Below, piece after piece: positions 1 through 7,897 of a DNA stretch of 64,000 nucleotides. The stretch is from Thermodesulfobacteriota bacterium (GTDB taxonomy: Bacteria > Desulfobacterota > QYQD01). The position numbers and the translations under genes were made by a program. The stretch spans positions 1-64,000 of the forward strand of contig JAVHLC010000002.1 of assembly GCA_031082315.1 (NCBI GenBank), given 5' to 3'. The notes beneath the pieces are model-generated. The model was not told where the DNA came from, ran no database searches, and saw only the letters and a program-made list of their open reading frames with translations. The stretch's first letter is position 1, and every line of letters begins with the position of its first letter.

Positions 1-288
1 CTTGAATTTTTTCTTCTGTACGCAAAACAGACCCATTTCCTTACGGAGGCGTGAAACTTGGTCTCTTCCTACCTCATGTCCCTGCTCTTGGAGTTCTGCG
101 GTAATACGGCGACTGCCATAGGTCTTTCGGCTCTGAATATGAACCTCCTCGATCAGGGGCTTCAAACCTCTATGCCTGATGGCACGCTGAGACGGTACAG
201 CTTTCAGCCACGCATAATAACCACTGCGCGAAACTTCCAGGATTCGGGCCATGAAACCAATAGGATAGCGGAACCGATACTTTTTCAT
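1..288 (-). CDS. IS3-family transposase OrfB, 5' part only
   Basis: Translating the minus strand from the ATG at 288 gives MKKYRFRYPIGFMARILEVS followed by the SGYYAWLK and KTYGSRRITAELQ motifs that mark the HTH_21 region at the N-terminus of IS3 OrfB. The DDE catalytic domain would lie outside the window. The ATG overlaps the OrfA stop (ATGA). It is in the -1 frame relative to OrfA, and an A7G run lies upstream at about 330-340, so an OrfAB fusion made by programmed -1 frameshifting is likely, as known for this family. Confidence 0.85.
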   Translation of the reverse strand, partial: MKKYRFRYPIGFMARILEVSRSGYYAWLKAVPSQRAIRHRGLKPLIEEVHIQSRKTYGSRRITAELQEQGHEVGRDQVSRLRKEMGLFCVQKKKFK

Positions 289-593
289 GAACGCGTACCT
301 GGCATCGATTCCTTGGCAAAGTACGCTGCGGCTTTTTTTAGGATTTCCCGCTCTAGCCGGGCTTCTGCCAGTTCCTTTCTCAACCTGGCATTCTCAGCGG
401 TAAGGTCCGCTACTGAAGGTGTCCCCGGCATCGACGTGCCTTTTCCCTTCTTGTAGCTCACAACCCATCCTGCAATGGTACCCTTTGGTATTGTGAGCCT
501 GCGGGATACCTCATCATGGGTCATCCCCTGTTCAATTACCATTTTAATAACTTCTGCCTTAAGTTCTGGGCTGTAACTGTGGTTCTGTTTCAT
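285..593 (-). CDS. IS3-family transposase OrfA
   Basis: This is a small protein of about 102 residues with a Tnp_1/HTH_8-type helix-turn-helix (SPELKAEVIKMVIEQGMTHD, then PKGTIAGWV), followed by a leucine-zipper-like coiled coil (LTAENARLRKELAEARLERE) typical of IS911/IS3 OrfA, which binds the element ends. I chose the ATG at 593; a TTG at 620 would add nine residues. The run of A residues coding ILKK near the C-terminus is a plausible slippery site for making OrfAB. It is intact, with no internal stop. Confidence 0.85.
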   Translation of the reverse strand: MKQNHSYSPELKAEVIKMVIEQGMTHDEVSRRLTIPKGTIAGWVVSYKKGKGTSMPGTPSVADLTAENARLRKELAEARLEREILKKAAAYFAKESMPGTRS

Positions 594-644
594 CTCTTCA
601 TTTCTGCCATACTCAAGCAACTCTGTCCATAGATGTCAGTATAG

Positions 645-860
645 CCCATACAGAGAGAGGATGGCACTACAGAAATTCGCGAACACAAGGAAGAACCGCC
701 TCTATCTAAACCACAAGAATCAAACGCCGAGGTAAACATTCGCTACGTGTTTGTGGACTGGGGTGGCCCTGAAGATGCTATCGATCTTTCCCATCAATAT
801 TTAGCGGCTCTCGAAAACTTTGTGAAGGCTGGGTTAAGTAGTGGGATCATTACAGGGTAA
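645..860 (+). pseudogene. 3' remnant of a small gene cut by the IS
   Basis: An open frame runs from a stop at 642-644 through the IS end and on to a TAA at 858-860. The part outside the IS codes for a sensible C-terminus (including VNIRYVFVDWGGPEDAIDL and LENFVKAGLSSGIITG) but has no start codon or ribosome site of its own. It ends seven bases before an attC site, so it is best read as the tail of an earlier integron cassette gene whose 5' part was separated by the IS insertion. I do not recognise the family. Confidence 0.55.
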
Positions 861-866
861 ACAAAC

Positions 867-947
867 GCATAACACCGCGTTCAAGACCGACTCGCAAAAC
901 CGGCGCTTCGCGCCCCTTTTGCTCGCGGGTTAACGCGAACGTTAGGA
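867..947 (+). repeat. attC recombination site 1
   Basis: The site starts with an R''-type box GCATAAC (867-873) and ends with the R'-type box GTTAGGA (941-947, fitting GTTRRRY). The arms between them are imperfectly complementary: CGCGTT at 876-881 pairs with AACGCG at 932-937, and CTCGC at 891-895 has GCTCGCGGG opposite. An inner GGCGCTTCGCGCC hairpin lies in the middle. It is 81 bp long and immediately follows a stop codon, with the next gene start only 10 bp downstream. That is the geometry of an integron cassette junction, with crossover expected between 941 and 942. Confidence 0.8.
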
Positions 948-957
948 ATACGATAAA

Positions 958-1851
958 ATGCCAAAAGTAGAGTGGACCTGCCCGACATGCAAGCAGAAGC
1001 ATATCCTGAGTGTCACAGACTCTCAGGTGGCTGGAAAAGATCCCATATATCTACTGTGCCCTGATCTTGACCGCCGATACAGATTGATGGGCTTTTTTAT
1101 AGATACAATCCGTGGGTTTTACTCAACACCTGCTCTTAAGGAACAGGCCGATACGAATACCGAACATTTAAAGGCAGCCTTAGGGCATGAAAAGTTTGAG
1201 CAAAAACTTGAAAGGTGGCTCAGAATCCAATATCCACCTTTGGGGCTAATTGACGAGTATCCCGAGAAAATCACTCAGATCATTAATACATATTCAGCCG
1301 GATATTTCTATCCCGCTGTAACCTCGGCATGTTGCCTGGCTGAGAGAATACTGAATCGCTTAATCCTAAAAACTCGTGAGCACTTTAAGGGTGATCCTCA
1401 TTACAAGAGAGTATATCGAAAAGAAAGCTTCGATGATTGGGGAAAGATGATTACCATTATCCATGATTGGCGCCTAGTGCCTGAAAAGGCAATCACCACT
1501 ATGAAAGAGCTGATGCCGATTAGACATCAAAGCATTCACTACAGCGGAACATTCGATTTTGAGGCAATCGCATCAGATGTAATCAACAAGCTAATTGCTG
1601 CGATTACCGAAATTTTTGGTGTAATAAATCGAAAAGACATCTATCTAGTGTTTGATGTCCCGGGAGAGATCTGGGTCCGGCATCACGCTCAGGACCATCC
1701 TTTCGTCAAGGAATTTGTATTACCTCATTGCTACTATGCCCACGCCGTCCATGATATTGACTTTGAAAAGCAGAAAATAAGTGAACGGTTAGGGAAAATC
1801 GGCCAGCTTACAGATGATGAGTTTGTGCAGCTAAGAAAAACTTCGAAATAG
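958..1851 (+). CDS. Cassette-borne protein with HEPN-like Rx4H motif
   Basis: This 297-residue protein is the only gene between attC sites 1 and 2, so it is an integron cassette gene. The N-terminus has a zinc-ribbon-like start (CPTCKQKH at 8-15, a further Cys at 34). The middle is helical (SACCLAERILNRLILKTR, about 123-140), followed by KELMPIRHQSIHYSG, where Arg189 and His194 make the R-x4-H motif of HEPN ribonuclease domains. HEPN proteins often act as toxins or defence nucleases. That the motif is a true HEPN domain is my inference from the motif and helical context; the full family is not recognised. The ATG at 958 follows a short cassette leader. Confidence 0.7.
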   Translation: MPKVEWTCPTCKQKHILSVTDSQVAGKDPIYLLCPDLDRRYRLMGFFIDTIRGFYSTPALKEQADTNTEHLKAALGHEKFEQKLERWLRIQYPPLGLIDEYPEKITQIINTYSAGYFYPAVTSACCLAERILNRLILKTREHFKGDPHYKRVYRKESFDDWGKMITIIHDWRLVPEKAITTMKELMPIRHQSIHYSGTFDFEAIASDVINKLIAAITEIFGVINRKDIYLVFDVPGEIWVRHHAQDHPFVKEFVLPHCYYAHAVHDIDFEKQKISERLGKIGQLTDDEFVQLRKTSK

Positions 1852-1862
1852 GAGTGATCAGT

Positions 1863-1924
1863 TTCTAACAAGGGGCTGGTTCGGACTGTCGCTACGCTCC
1901 AGCCGCACAGCCCCACCGTTGGCA
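1863..1924 (+). repeat. attC recombination site 2
   Basis: This 62-bp site has R'' TTCTAAC at 1863-1869 and R' GTTGGCA at 1918-1924. Its arms are strongly complementary: GGGGCTG at 1872-1878 pairs with CAGCCCC at 1908-1914. The R'' box is nearly complementary (6 of 7) to the GTTAGGA box at the start of the same cassette at 941-947, as expected if cassette 1 once circularised with its own attC. It lies 11 bp after the stop of the cassette 1 gene and 8 bp before the cassette 2 gene. Confidence 0.8.
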
Positions 1925-1932
1925 TCGGAAAC

Positions 1933-2469
1933 ATGATTTGGGAATCCGCATACTGGAAAGATGAGCTTCTCCGGATGGCCACAGCGCTGGAGCGTAAGAA
2001 ATCCCAGCAGCGCTGGCCGGAGGCGTCATTCGCGGTCGTAGAGAAGACCGTGATGATCGGGTGCTACTGCATCCGCAAACTGATCGAGTCTCACAAACTG
2101 TCTGCGCACCTTGCTCGCCAGTCCATCCGTCTCCGGGCATTTCCCCATAGCGGCAGACCTGTGACGCATATGAACTGGGACATGATAGGCAAGCTGTACG
2201 ATCTTGACTCACCGTCCGACTGCGCGGCTGAATTGACGTGGGTGTGCAACCAGCTCATCCATAGCTTTGTCTTCGTCCCGTCCTTCACGGAGAACGGTTC
2301 GTTCGATGGCGTGTTCTTCTGCTCTGATCGGGAGCGACACAAATCACTGTACCAAGTCCCCGTGGACAGACTCATCAGGCTGTTCCGTCAGGTGGGGAAT
2401 GACTATCCGGCCTCGGCAAGAATGGTATTCAACCCAGAGAAGCAGGACTACGACGTCACGCAAGAATGA
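1933..2469 (+). CDS. Hypothetical integron cassette protein
   Basis: This 178-residue protein is the gene of the second cassette, starting 8 bp after attC site 2 and ending 5 bp before the R''-like box of the next. It has no signal peptide or membrane segment. Visible features are a helical N-terminus (VVEKTVMIGCYCIRKLIES), an HSGRPVTHMNWDMIGKLYDL segment, and AELTWVCNQLIHSFVF followed by a C-terminal region rich in charged residues. From memory, proteins with the last motif turn up as hypothetical genes in other integrons and in mobile DNA, but I know of no assigned function. Reading frame and codon use look genuine. Confidence 0.65.
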   Translation: MIWESAYWKDELLRMATALERKKSQQRWPEASFAVVEKTVMIGCYCIRKLIESHKLSAHLARQSIRLRAFPHSGRPVTHMNWDMIGKLYDLDSPSDCAAELTWVCNQLIHSFVFVPSFTENGSFDGVFFCSDRERHKSLYQVPVDRLIRLFRQVGNDYPASARMVFNPEKQDYDVTQE

Positions 2470-2474
2470 GGGGA

Positions 2475-2553
2475 TGCCAACAAACACCTGGACACGTACG
2501 CTGAAAGGCCGCCGCAGACGGCGTCCTTCTAGCGCCGGTCAGGGAAGTCGACC
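2475..2553 (+). repeat. Degenerate attC-like site 3
   Basis: R'' TGCCAAC at 2475-2481 is the exact reverse complement of GTTGGCA at 1918-1924, the box at the start of the same cassette. Behind it lies a long imperfect hairpin: CCTGGACACGTACGCT pairs loosely with AGCGCCGGTCAGG, and GGCCGCC with GGCGTCC. The expected closing GTT box is replaced by GTCGACC at 2547-2553, so the site is probably decayed or recombined. The string GTCGACCGGGG at 2547 recurs at about 2617. Confidence 0.5.
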
Positions 2554-2829
2554 GGGGATGTGGGGACGCTGGTAAAAAAGTAACAAAACCTTATTCGATT
2601 AATTGCAACCCATTACTGTCGACCGGGGCGTTCGTGCAGAAAATGCGCGGTTGTGTATCGCCCTGCGCCACGGGGCGACCTGTGGCAGGAATTATACTGT
2701 GGGGGCCAGCGGGGGCATGTCTTCATTCTTCACTTAATAATCGGCAACTTCTTTCTGGCTGTAAACTCTGCTTCTCTTCGGTTTTTTCCATCATGTTTCC
2801 GATTTCAATTCTTGCTCTATACGTTCGCT
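2554..2829. other. Non-coding stretch after the cassette array
   Basis: I see no supported gene here. The short open frames lack ribosome sites and look random. The only structure noticed is the second copy of GTCGACCGGGG near 2617. The stretch probably consists of decayed cassette DNA. Confidence 0.4.
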
Positions 2830-2985
2830 ATAAGAAGTGCAAAAAAAACATATCAAATCTGGAACTCAGGAACTCAGGGAAGCGCAAACCCAAATAAAAA
2901 GAGTCTATCTTTTCCTGATTTCCTGAGTTCCAGATTAATAGCCTTTTCTGAATGTAGGACGGGTTCAAACACCTAACGTGTTACC
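2830..2985 (-). repeat. 156-bp dispersed repeat, copy 1 (after recQ)
   Basis: This stretch is about 90% identical by eye to 8016-8170. It carries an internal inverted repeat, AATCTGGAACTCAG and CTGAGTTCCAGATT, about 60 bp apart, and ends in AACACCTAACGTGTT, itself a small palindrome. Each copy lies just beyond the 3' end of a minus-strand gene. No reading frame is conserved between the copies. Confidence 0.75.
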
Positions 2986-3023
2986 AAATAAATACCTTTG
3001 GGCGTCTGTATTATAACTCCGGT

Positions 3024-5213
3024 CTATGCCGGAGCCTTGGACAATAGCCAGGCCCTTACCAGTCTGGCCTCCTCATAGGTTACCGTTCCGTCCGAATGCT
3101 CTACTATGGGGTTGAGATTCCACTGCTGGAGCGTCAGGAACAGGGCTTCGATTTTCTCCCGCTTTTCGGGATCAATAAGCCGGCCTATATCGATATCGCG
3201 GCCGTCGTGGATAAGCCGTTCCAGGTGCGCGGCAATAGTGGACGGCGCAAGTCCACGCGACTTTGCGATTTCCTCCAGTGATAATCCTTTCCTGAAGAGT
3301 CCATACGTCTCCCCCACTGTTTCGCCCTTTTTCTTTTTCGGGCCGGGCTTGTCATCAAGGGCGCTATATTGTCCGGCCCGCGTGGAAATGCCGGGATTAT
3401 CATCCAGGTATCTTCTTATGGCACGCACGAAGGCCTCTCCGTATCGTTCGAGCTTGGCAGTGCCCACCCCGCTGATTCTGCTCATATCGGACGGGGTCAC
3501 CGGGGAGCTCCCGGCCATCTCACGGAGGGTCTTGTCGGAGAATACGATAAAGGGCGGGACGTGCTCGTCTTCGGCAATGCTTTTGCGCACACCGCGAAGT
3601 ATTTCAAAAAGCGCATTATCATGCGCCTCGGATGCGCTGCCTGCCATCGGCCGGGCTTTCGCTCCGCTTTCCTCCCTCTTCAGCGCCGCAACCTGTCCTT
3701 TACCGTGAAGTATGGCCAGACCTTTTGCTGTCAGCTTTAACACCGGATACTTGCCACCCTCCTGGCAGACGGCATCCTGCGCCAGGAGTTCATCCGCAAG
3801 ATATCGCCAGTAATTCTTGCCCTTGTGTGTTCCCGCGCCATAGGTTTTGATTTGGTTGTGCCGAAGCTCACGGATACGCCTGGTATCAGCCCCGGTTATT
3901 ATATCAATGATGTGCCCGATCCCAAACCGTTCCTGGGTTCTTGCCACGGCGGACATGAATATCTGCGCATCTACGGTAACGTCGATTGATTCGACACTGC
4001 CGGAACAGATATCACAGGCACCGCAAACATCGGAGGGATAGTCCTCGCCGAAAAAACCGAGAAGCTGTTTTCGCCGACATAGGTTATGGGAGGCATAACC
4101 CACCATTTGGTTCAGTTTCTCCAGCGCGATCCTGCGTTCATCATCGTTTGATATTTGATCAATGAAGTAGCGGATCTTAGGGATGTCACCTCTGCTGAAG
4201 AAGAGGAGACACTGGGCGGGTTCTCCATCACGACCGGCACGCCCCGTTTCCTGGTAATAACTTTCCACATTCTTGGGCAGATCGGCATGAACAACGAACC
4301 GTACATTCGATTTGTCTATGCCCATACCGAAGGCAATGGTAGCCACTATCACCGAGGCCTCGTCCCTGCTGAACGATTCCTGGTTCCTGCTTCGTTCCTC
4401 AGCCGACAATCCGGCATGATAGGGCAAGGCAGCGATCCCGCGGGATTTCAGGAAGTCCACCGTTTCCATAACGGAATCTCGCGTGGCGCGATAGATAATA
4501 CCGGACTCATTGGCATGCTCCTTCAGAAATTGCAGCATCTGTGGCTCCACCCGGTTTTTTCTCATTACCTGATAGAAGAGGTTTGGCCGGTTGAACGAGG
4601 CGCGAACAATATACGGAGATATCAAGCCAAGCCTCCCGACAATATCTTCCTGAACCTTCAGAGTAGCCGTCGCGGTGAAAGCCGCAATCGGAACTTCAGG
4701 AAATGCCTCCCGGATAATACCCAGATTTAGGTAATCCGGACGGAAATCATGCCCCCATTCGGAAATGCAATGCGCTTCGTCTATGGCAAAGAGCGAGACG
4801 GGAACGGTCGTGAGTGTCTCAAGAAAAGTGGGTATGGCAAAACGTTCCGGCGCAATGTAGAGTAACTCTATCCGGCCGTCTTTCAGAATCCGATAGATGT
4901 CCGATATCTGCCGGGCGCCCAGCGAACTATTGATAAATGCAGCGGATATGCCGTTTCCGAGCGCAGCGTCGACCTGGTCTTTCATCAGCGAAATCAGAGG
5001 ACTGATCACCACGACCGTGCCCCGCGTAATCTTTGCCGGCAACTGATAGCAAAGCGACTTCCCGCCGCCGGTGGGCATTACCGCGAAGACGTCCTGCCGC
5101 CTTATGATGCTCTTGATTATTGATTCCTGGTTCGGACGAAAGGACTGAAAGCCGAAGACGGTCTTCAAGGTGTCGAGGATACGCAGCTCTTCCGGAACAT
5201 TCCCCTCATTCAT
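3024..5213 (-). CDS. recQ: ATP-dependent DNA helicase RecQ
   Basis: RecQ is a 3'-5' DNA helicase used in recombination and fork repair. The 729 residues contain, in order, the superfamily 2 core with Walker A TGGGKS (48-53) and DEAH box (145-148), the helicase C-terminal half (GIDKSNVRFVVHADLP, QETGRAGRDG), the four-Cys zinc region (NLCRRKQ to CGACDIC), the RQC winged helix, an HRDC domain (FSDKTLREMA to GVGTAKLERYGE), and an extra C-terminal helix-turn-helix (LSLEEIAKSRGLAPSTIAAHL) found in the longer RecQ forms. The ATG at 5213 has GAGGAG just upstream; an upstream ATG at 5270 has no ribosome site and would add 19 unrelated residues. Confidence 0.95.
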   Translation of the reverse strand: MNEGNVPEELRILDTLKTVFGFQSFRPNQESIIKSIIRRQDVFAVMPTGGGKSLCYQLPAKITRGTVVVISPLISLMKDQVDAALGNGISAAFINSSLGARQISDIYRILKDGRIELLYIAPERFAIPTFLETLTTVPVSLFAIDEAHCISEWGHDFRPDYLNLGIIREAFPEVPIAAFTATATLKVQEDIVGRLGLISPYIVRASFNRPNLFYQVMRKNRVEPQMLQFLKEHANESGIIYRATRDSVMETVDFLKSRGIAALPYHAGLSAEERSRNQESFSRDEASVIVATIAFGMGIDKSNVRFVVHADLPKNVESYYQETGRAGRDGEPAQCLLFFSRGDIPKIRYFIDQISNDDERRIALEKLNQMVGYASHNLCRRKQLLGFFGEDYPSDVCGACDICSGSVESIDVTVDAQIFMSAVARTQERFGIGHIIDIITGADTRRIRELRHNQIKTYGAGTHKGKNYWRYLADELLAQDAVCQEGGKYPVLKLTAKGLAILHGKGQVAALKREESGAKARPMAGSASEAHDNALFEILRGVRKSIAEDEHVPPFIVFSDKTLREMAGSSPVTPSDMSRISGVGTAKLERYGEAFVRAIRRYLDDNPGISTRAGQYSALDDKPGPKKKKGETVGETYGLFRKGLSLEEIAKSRGLAPSTIAAHLERLIHDGRDIDIGRLIDPEKREKIEALFLTLQQWNLNPIVEHSDGTVTYEEARLVRAWLLSKAPA

Positions 5214-5383
5214 CGATACTCCTCTGCATAAAACGACCCGCGGTATTTGCCGTGCCGACCGCTCCCGCACATAAGTGAAGGAGGACGCCTCGCTATAGGT
5301 GTGATTTGGGTAGAACGAAGGGGGATGTATTTTTTAGAGTAATAAAACGTTATCAGGTTTGCGCCTGACTTGCTGAATTTATT

Positions 5384-5460
5384 TGGTGGGCGATGCGGGA
5401 CTCGAACCCACGACCTTTGGTTCCGGAGACCAACGCTCTATCCACCTGAGCTAATCGCCC
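5384..5460 (-). tRNA. tRNA-Arg (anticodon CCG)
   Basis: Read on the minus strand from 5460, the sequence folds as a full cloverleaf. The acceptor stem is GGGCGAT, the D arm contains AGCTCAGGTGGATAGAGC, the anticodon loop is CTCCGGA inside a TTGGT/ACCAA stem, and the T arm is GTGGGTTCGAGTCCCGC. The acceptor closes before an encoded CCA (5384-5386). The anticodon CCG reads CGG arginine codons. It lies alone between recQ and kimA. Confidence 0.95.
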
Positions 5461-5531
5461 ACTGAGTTTATATAACCTCTTGTTTGATCGGCTGTCAATC
5501 GCAATTTATCTACATACCTTGCCGACCCTCA

Positions 5532-5617
5532 CCTCAGGACTTCTCGGCGGCTGTCTCATGACCTCCCGGGTGGGGTTTTCTGCCCCCAGGGCGAGGGCCG
5601 GGAGCATGTCCGTCCCC
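5532..5617 (-). repeat. 86-bp copy of a P-type ATPase gene segment
   Basis: This stretch matches 8618-8703, inside the ATPase gene, with only about four mismatches by eye and no gaps. The matching part of the ATPase encodes the TDMLPALALGAEKPSREVM region at transmembrane segment 6 and just after it. There is no start or longer frame here, so it is a non-functional fragment. It sits about 70 bp beyond the 5' end of tRNA-Arg. Confidence 0.75.
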
Positions 5618-5687
5618 CTTCTGCCCTTCTATTTTACTTTACCTGCTCAGTTTGAGAAAGAACCCCCAAAATATATTCCCCTTTCTG

Positions 5688-7670
5688 TTAAATTCTCATT
5701 CGTATCGGCAGGATAACCGTTGTCAGCCCGTGCCATTGCAAGCGACGCTGAATAGCAAAGGCTGTCTCGTTGTGTAATATCTTGTGATAGAATTTTTCAA
5801 GCCGAAAGGTGAGTTGGCCGGTAAACACCGTCGATCGTGGATACTCGGCGGCGATATCCCTGCAAAGGTGCATGGCGTTTTCTACCACATCTGTTCCCAC
5901 TGCCATGCGGTAGTCGGCGGCGAAGCCGAGCTTCCTTGCCAGTTCAACGTATTTCTCAAGCTCATCCTTTAACGATTGTTCCAGGGCTTTAACTTCTTCT
6001 GCGCCCTTGAATGAACCGGAGTCAATAACTGCCACAGAAACGAAGATAATGTTCTTGTAGGTATTGGGAAAGGTCGTAAGAATAGAAAGCAGGGTATGAA
6101 CGCCGAACCCACTGAATCCGGAGACAAGTTGAACGGCTGTTGGATCGTTCTTATCAGGCGGATTGTTGTTGACCGGCCCGGATGTGGGAAAGTTCAGCAG
6201 CGTCTTGTCAAGCTCTGCAATTCCTTGCCATACCGTTTGATAGTGGCTGTGGATGAGATAACAGACGCCAACGACCAGAGATGTGATCAGAAGCGTCATC
6301 CAGCCGCCTTCGAGAAATTTCTCCACAGTGGTTATCACAAGAATGGTGGCGCAAAGGACAAGCCCGACAAGATGAACGCTCAAGTGCTGCATCCATTTGG
6401 GGTCTTCCCTGCGGCGCCGGATGTAGAAACGGGACATTCCCAACTGAGAAAAGGAAAACGTAACAAAAACGTTGATGGAGTACATGATCACCAGCGCCGA
6501 TACCGAGCCATGGGTATAGATCAACAGAGCAATGGCCGAAGCTCCCATAAGGACGATGCCGTTACGCATGGTCAGCCGTTCGGACAGCGCCGCAAACCGG
6601 TGGGGGAACCAGGAATCAACCGCCATGTTCGCCATCACCCGGGGCCCATCCACAAACCCGGTTTGCGCTGCAACCAGAAGCAATGCGCCCTCGGAAAAGA
6701 TCGTGGTAAAGGCGATTGCCTTTCCCATCCCCCAACCGGCAAACAGGTTGTCTGCAATCACGGCATTAAGGGTCTTGCCTTCCACCGGTTTTACGTCAAG
6801 AAGCGCATAGCACAGAAACAGTACGCCTGCGGTAAAGGCAAGGGAGCTTGCCATATAGAGCATTGTCCGCTTGCCGGTCTGCACCCGCGGCTCTCGCATG
6901 ATCTGCAAACCGTTGGAAACTGCCTCGATGCCGGTATAAGTCCCGCCTCCCAATGAATAGGCCCGCAGGAACAGCATAAGAATACCTGCGATGCCTATGG
7001 AGGAGATGTCCTGCTGAATGCCGGTCTGAAAGTCATTCACCAGGGGAATAAAGCGGTCGGTATGGGTAAAGAGGCCATCGAGCAGCAACAAAAGATGGGT
7101 GGCAACAAAGGTCACAAAAATGGGCGTCATGATCGCGACAGATTCCTTGACCCCCCGGATATTCAAAACAATCAGCATCAAACATAAGAAACAGGCAACT
7201 GTGACTTTGTAGTGGTGGAAGTTCAGGGGAAGGTAACTGAAAAGCGCATCTACGCAAGCGGCAATGGATATGGTGATGGTCAGCACATAGTCCACCAGAA
7301 GGGCGCTGCCGGAGATGACCCCGGCCTTTTCGCCCAGCATGTGGGTGGCAACGATATAGCCGCCTCCGCCATGTGGGAAATGCTCGATGATCCGGGAGTA
7401 GGCGTATGAGATAATAAAAACCGTAAGGGCCGTGGTCAGGCCCAGAAGGATGGCCAGATACGTATGGGTTCCGAGCGCCCGGTAGGCTTCTTCGGGACCG
7501 TAGGCAGAAGATGAAAGTCCGTCGGCTCCGAGGCCTATCCATGCCAGCACCGGGATCAGCGACATTTTATGAAAAATATTGGGGTCTTTCACCTGCTTGG
7601 GCGCCCCTATGATCGCATGAATGATTTTTGTGATGACATTTCCTTCCGTTTGGCTGTCACTGGAAACCAT
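5688..7670 (-). CDS. kimA: KimA-like APC-superfamily potassium importer
   Basis: This 660-residue inner-membrane transporter has an N-terminal soluble stretch, about twelve hydrophobic segments (roughly 35-470) and a cytosolic C-terminal domain. It lines up by recall with Bacillus KimA/YdaO, a high-affinity K+ importer: GADGLSSSAYGPEEA, FPHGGGGYIVATHMLGEKAG, SGSALLVDYVLTI, TGIEAVSNG, and at the C-terminus KFYHKILHNETAFAIQRRL, which corresponds to the HTILHNQSAF region of KimA. A c-di-AMP riboswitch with a terminator precedes it, which strongly supports a potassium role. GGAGGTTGT lies before the ATG at 7670. A general amino-acid permease is the alternative reading but fits the leader less well. 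Confidence 0.8.
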   Translation of the reverse strand: MVSSDSQTEGNVITKIIHAIIGAPKQVKDPNIFHKMSLIPVLAWIGLGADGLSSSAYGPEEAYRALGTHTYLAILLGLTTALTVFIISYAYSRIIEHFPHGGGGYIVATHMLGEKAGVISGSALLVDYVLTITISIAACVDALFSYLPLNFHHYKVTVACFLCLMLIVLNIRGVKESVAIMTPIFVTFVATHLLLLLDGLFTHTDRFIPLVNDFQTGIQQDISSIGIAGILMLFLRAYSLGGGTYTGIEAVSNGLQIMREPRVQTGKRTMLYMASSLAFTAGVLFLCYALLDVKPVEGKTLNAVIADNLFAGWGMGKAIAFTTIFSEGALLLVAAQTGFVDGPRVMANMAVDSWFPHRFAALSERLTMRNGIVLMGASAIALLIYTHGSVSALVIMYSINVFVTFSFSQLGMSRFYIRRRREDPKWMQHLSVHLVGLVLCATILVITTVEKFLEGGWMTLLITSLVVGVCYLIHSHYQTVWQGIAELDKTLLNFPTSGPVNNNPPDKNDPTAVQLVSGFSGFGVHTLLSILTTFPNTYKNIIFVSVAVIDSGSFKGAEEVKALEQSLKDELEKYVELARKLGFAADYRMAVGTDVVENAMHLCRDIAAEYPRSTVFTGQLTFRLEKFYHKILHNETAFAIQRRLQWHGLTTVILPIRMRI

Positions 7671-7707
7671 ACAACCTCCATAACAAACTGATTATCCACT
7701 TTAAACG

Positions 7708-7743
7708 AAAAAAAGCCGCCGGCACAAGACCGGCGGCTTTAAA
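7708..7743 (-). terminator. Riboswitch expression-platform terminator
   Basis: On the minus strand, AAAGCCGCCGG and CCGGCGGCTTT form a perfect 11-bp stem with a 7-base loop followed by TTTTTCG. It lies between the riboswitch aptamer and the kimA start, where premature termination would block expression when ligand is bound. Confidence 0.9.
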
Positions 7744-7754
7744 TAACGCTGACC

Positions 7755-7885
7755 TTTGCCCTTCCAAATGCCTACGGAGTTAGCTGACGGGCTCGGGCTT
7801 GGAAGTGCCCTATCCAAAAAGGACTACGCCCCAAAAGTTTGGGTCCCCCGCATCCATTCTCTGAATGGATTTCGGCTACAAGTTA
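7755..7885 (-). ncRNA. c-di-AMP riboswitch (ydaO-yuaA class)
   Basis: The minus-strand leader contains the conserved blocks of the ydaO-yuaA class in the right order: GCCGAAATCC, then GCGGGGGACCCA (about 7852-7841), TGGGGCGTAGTCC, AGGGCACTTCC, and AGCCCGAGCCCGTCAGCTAA followed by CTCCGTAGGC (ending about 7770). This class binds c-di-AMP and usually switches off potassium and osmolyte uptake or cell-wall genes. The downstream intrinsic terminator and the KimA-like coding region agree with an OFF switch for K+ import. Confidence 0.9.
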
Positions 7886-7897
7886 TGTTAGTATGCG

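Larger units (their letters stand above)
1..652 (-). mobile_element. IS3-family insertion sequence, partial
   Basis: Two overlapping minus-strand reading frames of an IS3/IS150-type transposase occupy this stretch, and the element runs off the left edge of the window. Reading on the minus strand, the putative left end is at about 652 and begins TGTATGGGCTATACTG, which has the TG terminus usual for the family. The right end lies outside the window, so inverted repeats and target duplication cannot be confirmed. The element cuts into a reading frame whose 3' part survives at 645-860. Confidence 0.8.

Noticed and set aside
58-456. 132-codon plus-strand frame across the IS
   Set aside because: It is the antisense of OrfA and OrfB of the IS3 element, whose minus-strand translation is clearly real.
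2634-2976. Two overlapping plus-strand frames after the cassette array
   Set aside because: No ribosome site, random composition, and their 3' parts run into a dispersed repeat.
6096-6956. 286-codon plus-strand frame
   Set aside because: It is fully antisense to the KimA-like gene, with His/Gly/Lys-rich composition typical of shadow frames.
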